Below are positions 56,299 to 64,000 of a stretch of 64,000 nt of DNA, piece after piece. This DNA is from Branchiostoma floridae (taxonomy: Eukaryota; Chordata; Leptocardii; Amphioxiformes; Branchiostomatidae): assembly GCF_000003815.2 (NCBI RefSeq), contig NC_049993.1, positions 13,221,744-13,285,743 of the forward strand, given 5' to 3'. The notes under the pieces were generated by a model that worked only from the letters and a program-made list of their open reading frames with translations, was not told the origin of the DNA and did not search any database. Both the position numbers and the translations under genes were made by a program. The number at the start of each line of letters is the position of its first letter. The stretch's first letter is position 1.

Positions 56299-59200
56299 CT
56301 GAAGCGACAATTAACATGATTTTAGTAGGGAGTGACGTTTATAATACAACTTGTAAAATTACTGAGTTTCTTACAATAGGAACTTCGAGCGAGTGTATAA
56401 TATTATCTTATGCGCTAGTTCGCCTTTGTCCGCGGGGTAACCTTTATCCGTTGAGAAACAGGGTATTTAGGGATATCTGGTGAACGGACGGTGATTTCGA
56501 GTTGCTGTATCCTCAAAATGTTGCAGTTTGAAACCATTCGTCGACCTAATATCCCTAAATACCCACTTTCTAAAGCAACGGATATAGGTCACCCCACGGA
56601 TAAAAGTCCACTAGTGTTTTGTGAATTTTAAACTGACGTTCAATGGAACACGATACGAGCAGTGCTGTCTTGATTGACTACTGTAGTGCGGCGTTGCAAA
56701 AATGAAACTTATAAAAGTTAGATTTATGACATGTGCATCAATGATATTTCTTTCAAAATTTAGTAAGCTCAATCAAATTGTACTTATAAAATCATTTCTG
56801 CGCAAGTGTTGAGGCGAAAGATTGGATTTTCTGAAAATGTTATAGACACATATTCCTCCCTAACATCTGCTTGGAGGATACTCAAGATGGCGCCGCTCAC
56901 CTAAGAGTCTGTCGTCGTTTGACTTGGTCATGGCGATGAGTTTCCTGGCCCTGCTGGCGGGAAGCTGGTAGATACACACGTACCCTTCCTCCTTCTTCTC
57001 CTCCTGGTACTTAGTGATGAAGATGAACTATTGGAGAGACATTGGGGGTGTAAGTATCTTCATTGCTTCCTATCACACCTATCCCTTATAATAGTCGAAC
57101 TATTTGTCCGTTGGGGCACCAGAAAATATTTGGCAACCAGTTTTCTCCACCTATCTCCGTCGGTGTTCTGTTTTTCTTAGTGTTTCATTAAGTGTCATGC
57201 CTGTCCATTCTCTGAAGTCAAAAGTTGAAACCAAGTGCAAATAGTATCAAATGCTGGTATAACCACCCTTCAGCGTAACATACAATGTAAAAAGTTATAT
57301 GCAGAAATGTGTTACCTGTGAACGCTTGATGCCCAACATGGAACAAATGTCGCTCTTGACTACATGGAGCCGCTCCCGACCGAACCCTTTCACCTTCCCG
57401 TAGTGCTGTAGATAGGCCAGAACACCACTACTCTCTTTGGACCTGTCTGTTGAACGAAAGAGAAAATAATAAACAAAACAATAAAGAAACAAATAGGCAA
57501 ATATGGATTCAGCACTGTATTGTTGGTATCGCGTCATCAAAATGGCTACAGCTGCTACACAGTATATACATAACTTTCTCGGGAAAGACTTAGTCTGTAT
57601 GTGTTAGTTTGTGCGTGCTGCAGTTGTCAAACATTTTCTTCCCGTGCAGCAGCAACCCCTAGCGGAAGCTAAAAGCTGTGCATGAAATGCAACAGGTGGT
57701 TGAGTGCACTGTCCTCGGATCCGGAGTTAGCCTTCCGGTTTATTGACTCAACACCTGTTTCTTGGCCTTGTGTGAAATAGATAAGATAACAAACCAATTA
57801 TTGACACGTATTGCCGTAAAATGCTGATTATCAATGTTCCAGTTTGCGAATCCAGAAGATATTCTTTCTTTGTGCTTAAATTCTGGACAATACAACTGTT
57901 ACGAGTGTACGGTATTTTCACTGCAAATAGTAGAAAATACTTATGCGTATATATTCAAGTAACTAGTCCTCGGCTCTAGGGCCAACTTGCCCCCGCGGAA
58001 ATATTGCCACACCCCCTAAGTTAGTGGCCAGGGTACCATCCTCTGTTGTTGCCACTGGCCAAATATTTTCTGGATCTTTGCTAGCCAGTGAAAATATTGA
58101 ACCGGCAGTTACAACTAAGGATGGTACCCAGGCTACTGCATTAAATTGCTGTGGCACTGGAAATAGTCTGACATCCAGGCTAACAAGTCATGGAACGTAA
58201 CAGTTTAAAAAGTACGTACCCCTCACAAACATACATTGTACAAAACTCACCATTATGTAAGAGTTTTTCCAGCTTGTCCGCTATGGCGTGTGCGTTTCTC
58301 TCGGGGGAAGGCTCGATGCTTTCGTACCGACTTTCCCGCTTAAACTCTTTCAGCCCCTCCTGAAAGTCTAGCATCTTCCCAGCATCTCGGACCAGGTCCT
58401 CTAGGAGGTCTATGTCAGTCTTTGTCACCTGGAAACCGAGAGAGAAACATTGCTCCAAACAGATGTTGAGGGGGAAATACGGTATTGCAAAGTATTGATA
58501 GTGCTATCTCTTGCGAGAGGTATGCTACTCTAAATAGGATAGTAAAAATGCGTTAGCACAACATTTTTTCTTCATAATATTTGAGAAAACATATCTCTTA
58601 TCAATGAAAGGACACGTTCTGTAAATTGCAAGGTACATTAGAAGACCTAGACATTAGAAGTACATTAGATACGTAGAGAAAACAAAGTCTTCAAAAATAC
58701 TTGAAACAAATTTAAGTATTTAAAAGATTGTTTGCTGTCTCATAGTTTAGCTACTTTTATGGTGTCGTAAAACGATGAATTTGTCCAAACTCTAATCTGC
58801 ATAAAAAATATTGAACACCCGCAAAAGCGAGAAGAAGACACCACGTGGACAGAAAAAAATGAGAATGTAATACAAAAACTAGTAACAATTACTATTAGAA
58901 TTTCACCTTGAAAAGTTTGAAGAGTTCGTCGAACATCTGTGCCGGATCGCGCATGTTTTCTATGACGTCAGCGGCAAGATGGCCGTCGATCTGCAGCATC
59001 AGTTTGACCTGGGAAAAGTCGTCTGCAGACTGACGTAACCCCGTGGCCACCTGTGCACAGAAGAAAAAATAGTTTAGTGTAGCTATATCTTCACAAACAT
59101 ATGTACTGGTAACAAACGCATAAAGCTACAATAAAATATTAAAATCTAAACAAAACTGTGAAAATAATACGTCTAGCAGATTTCGGTACGTTCAAAGGCC

Positions 59201-61425
59201 AGATATGTTCATAAACATAATAAACATAAAAGAATAGCAAGTTATTGAATAGTAGTGACCGAAAACTAGCTAGGACGATCTATTTCTCATAAAAACGCCA
59301 TATTTTCCTCATACCTCACTTATCGAAAAAGAGGGGGAATGGTCTTTAAACTGGTGGTTGGTATTCTCTTGGTCGTAGTTGGTTTGCATTAATTTCTAGC
59401 ACTTGCTTTTCGTTCAAATTTGAAATGACTGTGATAACATCTAAGATTTGATATTTCTAACCGTACCGACAGCAAAACAACTGTTTTATTGTTGTACTGG
59501 TTGTTGTTGTTGTTCTCACCTGGTTCAGAAGTTTGGAGAAAGGTGAGATCCTATTCCGCATCATTTTTGGGCTGGCGGACCGACCGGACTTGACTGTGGA
59601 AGTCGCCATGTTTTGATAAGGTGACCACCCTCTCAGTCTCACAGCTGACACCCTGCTTTCCTCTAACCGACTGGAACCGGCATCTGTGACGAACCCTGGA
59701 AAAAAATCAGAAAAAACAGAAACAGATTTTAAGCTACACCAGTTTAGTGATAAACATTTTAGTCTCTACCAGATTCCAGCCTGGCCGAATAGCAGTAAGG
59801 GACTGTGGCCAAGTTAGGCATAAAAGTCTAGTAGGAGTTGATTGGTCTAGGAGTGGACTGACCGGCCGGCGGACTACAAAAGACTGAAATCTCAGTATGG
59901 CAACGTTTTTGTGCCTATTTGGCCAAATTCTCCTCTTGTTCATCCAGCTGACACGTCTGCTTGGAGACTAAAACATTTTCAACAGCAAGATAACCTGGAA
60001 TGCTAGCCTGTGTTTCAAAATCTCTCTCCGTATTAGTGGTTAATACGCGATCGGCTCTATTCCCGCGTTCTAGGAGCCTGATTAGAGAAAGGGTTGCTTG
60101 TAGAAGTTTACCATGAATTCTCTCTCCATATAAAGTGAAGACAAAGTCGTCTTGCATTTCTGATAAGAGCTTGGTATGTTCCCCGTGAAGTTGCCTCGAT
60201 ATCTTTAAATCTTCTGTCAGTGCGTCAAAATTATTTCCAGATCTAGGCTTGCGATAAGTCTTGGTCATTAATCCCTTGGGCACACACCTTCTAAATTTCT
60301 CAACAACGTCCGGACCAAGTAGTACGACAGACGTGCGGCACTTGGGGAAACGTATATCGGACATTAGAATTCTTCTGATGTAAAGTAACAACCAGATTTC
60401 TTCAAGATCGCTGGCAAATAAACTTTGTGTGAGGACGTGTGGCGTAACTGCATGGGATATAATGGCCCAGAACCAAAAGGTCCTAGGGTCAAATTCTATC
60501 ATGCTACCGATTTTGTGCCCTTTGCAAATTCGTATAATTTCACGACTTTCCTCACTCCACGCAGGAGTTATAATTGGTCCCTGACTTTGGTTAGGAAGGT
60601 ACATGTAAAGTGCGGTGGAAGGACAGGGATGGGCTCTGCCTTCCAATACTGTGTCCTTGACACAGTGGATAACAATCCACTGCCCCCACGGCCTCGAAGA
60701 GGTATTGGGACTACATTTACCTTTTTATGTGGCACTGTTGAACTTAGTTACTAACTCGAGGGAAGTATGGCGATGCCCCTGTCTGTCTTAAACATAAACT
60801 TTGGCAGTGGTTTCAGTAAACGTAGCTAGTACATGTATTTCTGATATAAAAACGTATCTATCCTACCTTCCAAGCAGAGGCTAGGCTCCGGCTTAGTTCT
60901 AAAGACGTTTTGATCAAAATGTTTCTTTCGTCAGATTTTAGTGTCCACCAGGAACAGAAAGTCTAGCTCGCAAAAATTCCAAAAAGGTATCCAAAATACA
61001 CCTGAGGCTAAGCTCTACTTTTGAAGAATACACAGAGCCAGTCACAGTGACATGTTTGGCAGCTTGTGGTTGAAGAAACAACTCAAAGCGTGTCGTTGAA
61101 GTTGTTGTGTCATCTCCTGTTGTATGTTTTACACATTTTTGTCTAAGTGGCCGGTTCCTGAAACACCTTCGCACCCAAACAACATTTAAGTAGTACATTT
61201 ACGGCGCGCGCTATGTTCACAAACAAACGGCTTGTGACCAAGTGTGGTACAATGCTTAGTCTATTTCACTCAACAAGGACTAAAACCTTCCCTATCCATT
61301 GAACTCTGGTAGAAAAATGGTTGTCAAAATATTGACGTTCTGTGAAGAAAAATGACATGAAAGTCAACACCAACTTTGGGCAAAAATTACACACCTTCCA
61401 TTTTGTTGTCACAGTTGTCATCCAT
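55601..61425 (-). CDS. Unnamed death-effector-like, coiled-coil protein (494 aa, seven exons)
   Basis: Gene-level entry. Joining 61425-61395, 59695-59520, 59050-58907, 58428-58251, 57446-57316, 57027-56901 and 56298-55601 on the minus strand gives 1,485 nt: 494 codons plus TGA. All introns are GT/AG and all phases (1, 0, 0, 1, 0, 1) agree. Predicted order: basic Ser-rich N-terminus (1-59); death-effector-like bundle (about 60-148, starting ISPFSKLLNQ and ending GLKEFK); linker; compact alpha/beta-like segment (about 177-275); a helical stretch MPFKEEELYKR... (281-330); proline-rich linker (331-359); long coiled coil (about 366-456); basic tail. The likely role is a cytoplasmic scaffold or adaptor in apoptosis or innate signalling, inferred only from the fold. 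I know no orthologue with this exact layout. The alternative is a different six-helix domain. Confidence 0.82.
56414..56615. mobile_element. Palindromic MITE, copy 2 (about 202 bp)
   Basis: Left end GCTAGTTCGCCTTTGTCCGC then GGGGTAACCTTTATCCGTTG. Right end on the other strand CACTAGTGGACTTTTATCCG then TGGGGTGACCTATATCCGTT. The inner arms TATTTAGGGATAT / ATATCCCTAAATA are also inverted. Sits in the last intron, about 1.2 kb from copy 1. Confidence 0.8.
56901..57027 (-). CDS. Death-effector-like gene, coding exon 6
   Basis: 127 nt between the acceptor TCTCTCCAATAG and the donor GTGAGCGG (56900-56893). Encodes residues 221 to 263: FIFITKYQ, an EEKKEEG loop, YVCIYQLPASRARKLIAM and SNDDRLLG. The pattern strand, charged turn, strand, L-P, A..L helix, D..LL.LG is one I recall from the small domains that accompany death folds in invertebrate proteins; this is recollection, not a search result. 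Phase 0 to 1. Confidence 0.85.
57316..57446 (-). CDS. Death-effector-like gene, coding exon 5
   Basis: 131 nt. Of two overlapping acceptors (TTCAACAG and, four bases on, ACAG) only the first keeps the frame with exon 4, giving N-D-R-S-K-E-S-S-G-V. The exon ends IKRSQ at the donor GTAACA (57315-57310). It encodes residues 177-220, including VLAYLQHYGKVKGF and SDICSMLGI, the first half of a compact alpha/beta-like segment. Phase 1 to 0. Confidence 0.85.
58023..58139. mobile_element. Short inverted-repeat element (about 117 bp)
   Basis: Left arm AGTGGCCAGGGTACCATCCT then CTGTTGTTGCC and AATATTTTC. Right arm on the other strand AGTAGCCTGGGTACCATCCT then TAGTTGTAACTGCC and AATATTTTC. The arms are nearly 50 bp with a very short loop, consistent with a MITE. 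Confidence 0.6.
58251..58428 (-). CDS. Death-effector-like gene, coding exon 4 (DED helices 5-6 and linker)
   Basis: 178 nt between the acceptor CTCGGTTTCCAG and the donor GTGAGTTT (58250-58243). Encodes residues 118-176: VTKTDIDLLEDLVRDAGKML then DFQEGLKEFKRE, fitting the last two helices of a death effector domain, then a charged linker and a short helix ADKLEKLLHN. The RxDL motif usual in helix 6 is not intact here (K-M-L-D instead). Phase 0 to 1. Confidence 0.85.
58907..59050 (-). CDS. Death-effector-like gene, coding exon 3 (DED helices 2-4)
   Basis: 144 nt, phase 0-0, between the acceptor TTCTGTGCACAG and the donor GTGAAATT. Encodes residues 70-117. The pattern VATGLRQSADDFSQVKLML, then DVIENM, DPAQMFDELFKLFK follows the spacing of death effector domains such as that of FADD (helix 1 LL..V...L, helix 2 E/D..LKFL, then the LF..L helix). 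Confidence 0.85.
59520..59695 (-). CDS. Death-effector-like gene, coding exon 2
   Basis: 176 nt between the acceptor TTTTTTTCCAG and the donor GTGAGAAC (59519-59512). Encodes residues 11-69: a Ser/Arg-rich segment (SRLEESR, SGRSASPK) and the start of the predicted death-effector-like bundle (ISPFSKLLNQ). A (TTG)n run lies just inside the downstream intron. Phase 1 to 0. Confidence 0.82.
59915..60646 (-). CDS. Unassigned 243-codon ORF inside intron 1 of the death-effector-like gene
   Basis: The longest open frame in the window apart from the exons and the frames running through the N gap. Its first residues are the antisense of the SINE fragment at 60535-60727, so the given ATG is probably not a real start. 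Downstream it reads protein-like, for example FDPRTFWFWAIISH, LFASDLEEIWLLLYIRRI, VVLLGPDVVEKFRR and GKLLQATLSLIRLLERG, ending in EEQEENLAK-like acidic sequence before the stop. No family is recognised. It may be an alternative exon, a decayed gene or a chance ORF. Confidence 0.25.
   Translation of the reverse strand: MEGRAHPCPSTALYMYLPNQSQGPIITPAWSEESREIIRICKGHKIGSMIEFDPRTFWFWAIISHAVTPHVLTQSLFASDLEEIWLLLYIRRILMSDIRFPKCRTSVVLLGPDVVEKFRRCVPKGLMTKTYRKPRSGNNFDALTEDLKISRQLHGEHTKLLSEMQDDFVFTLYGERIHGKLLQATLSLIRLLERGNRADRVLTTNTERDFETQASIPGYLAVENVLVSKQTCQLDEQEENLAK
60535..60727 (+). mobile_element. 5'-truncated copy of the SINE at 38425-38712
   Basis: Shares CGACTTTCCTCACTCCAC, GGATGGGCTC, CCTTGACA/CCTAGACA, GATAACAA and the terminal run with the 38.5 kb copy, but lacks the tRNA-like head. 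Confidence 0.7.
60870..60915. repeat. Fragment sharing the end of the 6125-6325 element
   Basis: CCAAGCAGAGGCTAGGCTCC then GG, followed by TTCTAAAGACGTTTT. This matches the terminal repeat of the 201-bp element but has no opposite end nearby. Confidence 0.55.
61395..61425 (-). CDS. Death-effector-like gene, coding exon 1
   Basis: ATG in a strong context (G at -3, G at +4), reading M-D-D-N-C-D-N-K-M-E and leaving one base at the donor GTGTGTAA (61394-61387). The carried G completes the first codon of exon 2 (GGG, Gly), giving an in-frame join. If this exon were wrong, the next good start is the ATG at residue 40 (in exon 2, preceded by AAAAC). Confidence 0.68.
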
Positions 61426-64000
61426 TGCTCGCCAGTTCCAGAGCATTGGGATTAAAAGGAACGGATACTAAAGAGATACTACAAAGTGTAGGGTATTTTT
61501 GTACTTTCTAGGGCAAGCCAGGGAGAATATCCAAACAGATAAAGTTCCACCATTGTTTGTGAGATTCCGATGCTTTTGAAGAGATAAAAGACCTTTTCAA
61601 ATGGCACCTTTCCTAAACAATGGTGTTCACCTGTAACAACCGTATTATTACCGCTAGCCCAGTTTGCTACTAAGTGCCGAGCACAGATAGTCGCTTGTTC
61701 GGGGATGGCTCCTGGTTTCCATAGCAACCGTGCTATCGTCTGTCGACATGTCAATCAAATGTCCCTCACCAATAATGCTATCTCGGTGGTTAAAACAACA
61801 TGGCTTACTTGTAAGCTGGTTTATAGTAAACATCAATCATGATTTGAAACATGAATAAGTTGAATTGAAAGAAATATAGGTCACCATAGTAAATGATACC
61901 CCTTTGATGTATTCTGATATTTCCTAAATTGCCTTGAATTGTAAGCGTATAAGAGCGTATACGTATATGAGGAGAGTATCCCATTCAATGACGATATTTT
62001 TGTGAGTAATCGTTGATATTTCTCTTTTTTTTCACGTAATATATTGTATCTAAAAATAAGTACGAAACTACGAATGGTTATAAATGTGATTTTACGAATG
62101 TACAATGAATTGGTAACGTATCCAAAAAGTAGAATTCATAAGAAATTAAACTAAGGACTATAGGAAATTGAACTAACATGGTAAAGGAAAGTCAACTTTC
62201 ATATAATTTTCCAAACATTTGGAATTATCAATCTGTCGCCTTGATTTAATGCAAATCGCCTTGATTCAATGCAAAGGAAAGTAACTCCTCGAATGTGAGT
62301 TTCAAACTGGAAGCTAACTTTCCTGTCAGCGCTATCGTATGAGAGAGATCACAAGGAAACAATGCCACCACGAGAACGAATGTTTCCAAAATACAAGTCT
62401 CTAATTCTACTTCACATGTTTCGTCAACAAAGTTTTTCACCTTTGCCCAAAATACAAACGTATATGCTTGAACGAGCGAACTGTAAGCCTTGCTAGAGAA
62501 AAATACAGCATCAAACAATTTGTAACATTCCAAACGACTGGGTTAGAAAAAGATACGCGCCACTGGGGTGAAAAGTTGCGTGTGTTGGCCGTCAGTGGGC
62601 CAGTTTGTTTCTATTCTGCGGTTCAGTTGACATGAAATACGTGCATGTAAGGGAGACCCTCTACATTGTGCCCTGAACACTGGTTGTCGTCTGACCGAAA
62701 CAAGCGCCGGTGTATGGGCGTTAGGGTGCAATTCATGAACATTGGGGAGGGCGAACGTTGGTGTACCACAGTGAATTATCGTCTAAAAATGATTTAAGGC
62801 TTAGAACTACAAACATGTGTGACCAGGTAACTTGTTGTTAAGGGTTAAAAACGCTATTTTGTGGCACTGGATGTACACCTGTTTCATTGCTTTGTATAAA
62901 GAATAGTGATGAATAAGGCCAGCAAATAAAAAGATCTCGTGTTGTACTTTAGTGCTCAAGAGAACAACCCTTTGCAGGACAGACCTCAACATGTGGACAA
63001 TGCCCACAGTGAACGATAATGGGTACCGCACGACAATAGGTACCGCTACGCTACAGACTTAGGTTCAACTAAACAACTTTGCATGTCATCGATTTTTTCA
63101 AGCTTAGTATCGTACTGCCATTGTTTACGTTTGTAAAATATCAGCAGAATATATTGTATTAACATTCGATGTCACATAACTAGATTATAATCAACTTCCA
63201 TACTGTTTATATTATTATTACATTGCAAATTTTTAAACTCCCAGAGGAACTGAAAAAGTTTTGTCCCTACCAGATTTCTTGGGATAGGAATGAAATATTT
63301 GCGATATGGCAAAGTATTGAGCTATTTCGTCAATTTCGCCATTGTATTCAAAAGATTTGAGATATACTTATCACAACAATATGGCCACACCACTCATAAA
63401 AATATCAAAGTATTTCACGATAAAAAGGCAAAAAAATATTCAGATAATATTTGTATCGCTGTGTTCATTCACATACCTTCAAGTGTAGGATTCAGGTCCG
63501 GTTGTGAAGTTGTATCTGTTGTTTTTGACCACACAATTAACAAACAGTCCTATTTACCGACCGATGTTGACCCCTGTGCCCTTTTTGTCGATTTTTAAGT
63601 GCCCGTGGTTTACTCAAACACCGGTGAGCATTTCAACACACAGCTACTACAGGCACTTGTGAACTGGTCGCACTGGTACGGAACTATACAGTAGCCCTAT
63701 GTATCGATCTAAAACCCAGCAAAAATGCACTCCAAACTTGGAGTGTAAAATGTGGTTTGATCTCTGAGCTTTTTAACACATAGCTACGAATAGTAGAGTA
63801 AAATTCTCCTGTTCTTTCTCTTCCTTAATCTGATTGGTTTGCAGATCCTCTTTTAATGGGTACTAGTCTTCTTTATCCACCTGTTGTTTTGTGTGCATCT
63901 TAAGTACTTAGCTGTGCCATCTTAGCCTTTGATCCAAAGCCGGCTAAACCCCCCGTAAGCCAAGATTACAAAATAGGATTTCTGGCGAAAGCCATTTTAA
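61426..64000. other. Upstream region of the death-effector-like gene
   Basis: Should contain the promoter and 5'UTR of the minus-strand gene near 61.4-61.8 kb, but no TATA or initiator stands out. A 20-bp tandem duplication lies at 62237-62276. Short minus-strand ORFs at 61479-61754 and 62246-62533 have no usable splice sites linking them. Nothing else is recognisable. Confidence 0.5.
62237..62276. repeat. 20-bp tandem duplication with octamer-like motif
   Basis: Two adjacent copies of CGCCTTGATTTAATGCAAAT; the second has CAATGCAAAG. The first copy contains ATGCAAAT, the POU-family octamer, and the second a one-base variant. May be a chance occurrence. Confidence 0.6.

Larger units (their letters stand above)
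56299..61394 (-). other. Introns of the death-effector-like gene
   Basis: Six introns. The last (56299-56900) holds a palindromic MITE. The intron between exons 4 and 5 (57447-58250) holds an inverted repeat at 58023-58139. The first intron (59696-61394) holds a SINE fragment at 60535-60727, a transposon-end fragment at 60870-60915 and the unexplained ORF at 59915-60646. The others are AT-rich and featureless. Confidence 0.75.

Noticed and set aside
60938-61198. 86-codon minus-strand ORF in intron 1 of the second gene
   Set aside because: Reads somewhat protein-like but has no compatible splice junctions to its neighbours; left out as an exon.
61479-61754. 91-codon minus-strand ORF upstream of the second gene
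   Set aside because: No splice sites in phase with exon 1 and no family recognised.
62246-62533. 95-codon minus-strand ORF
   Set aside because: Protein-like residues but no donor near its end and overlap with a tandem duplication; not supported.
1-64000. Prokaryotic systems, operons, riboswitches, phage or plasmid elements
   Set aside because: The window is typical intron-rich animal DNA; no ribosome binding sites, operons or long bacterial ORFs are present.

Overview
The window looks like draft-quality genomic DNA from an invertebrate deuterostome, most probably an amphioxus (Branchiostoma). Reasons: GT/AG introns of many kilobases, many different short inverted-repeat transposons, a chordate-like RNF220 gene, and two runs of N (32132-32821 and 53544-53643). 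Nothing prokaryotic is visible. The species call is an inference, because no database search was possible.

Layout. About 80% of the window is one minus-strand gene, RNF220 (E3 ubiquitin ligase). Its CpG-rich 5' region lies at about 52.74-53.54 kb and its first coding exon at 52088-52736. Five more coding exons follow leftward at 29225-29354, 24697-24742, 1753-1860, 1052-1094 and 395-540. All junctions are GT/AG and in phase, giving 1,122 nt or 374 codons. The RING-finger exons lie off the left edge. A possible 15-nt microexon sits at 24334-24348. The introns hold transposons, satellites and GC-richer unique islands that may be regulatory; no nested gene is convincing.

Right of the 53.5 kb gap lies a second minus-strand gene of seven coding exons (61395-61425, 59520-59695, 58907-59050, 58251-58428, 57316-57446, 56901-57027, 55601-56298). 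Its phases also join perfectly, giving 494 codons. I do not know a named orthologue. Residues about 60-148 resemble a death effector domain; a small alpha/beta-like segment, a proline-rich linker and a long C-terminal coiled coil follow. A death-fold adaptor with this layout is the most novel coding feature here. Its first intron contains an unexplained 243-codon ORF.

Mobile and repetitive DNA is the other main content: a 1.8-kb element with long inverted repeats, G tracts and a TTA target duplication; a 201-bp element with a 7-8 bp duplication; a 212-bp CG-rich MITE nested inside a longer inverted-repeat element whose uninterrupted sister copy is also present; a pair of related palindromic MITEs flanking the last exon of the second gene; a tRNA-derived SINE in two copies; and several tandem arrays.
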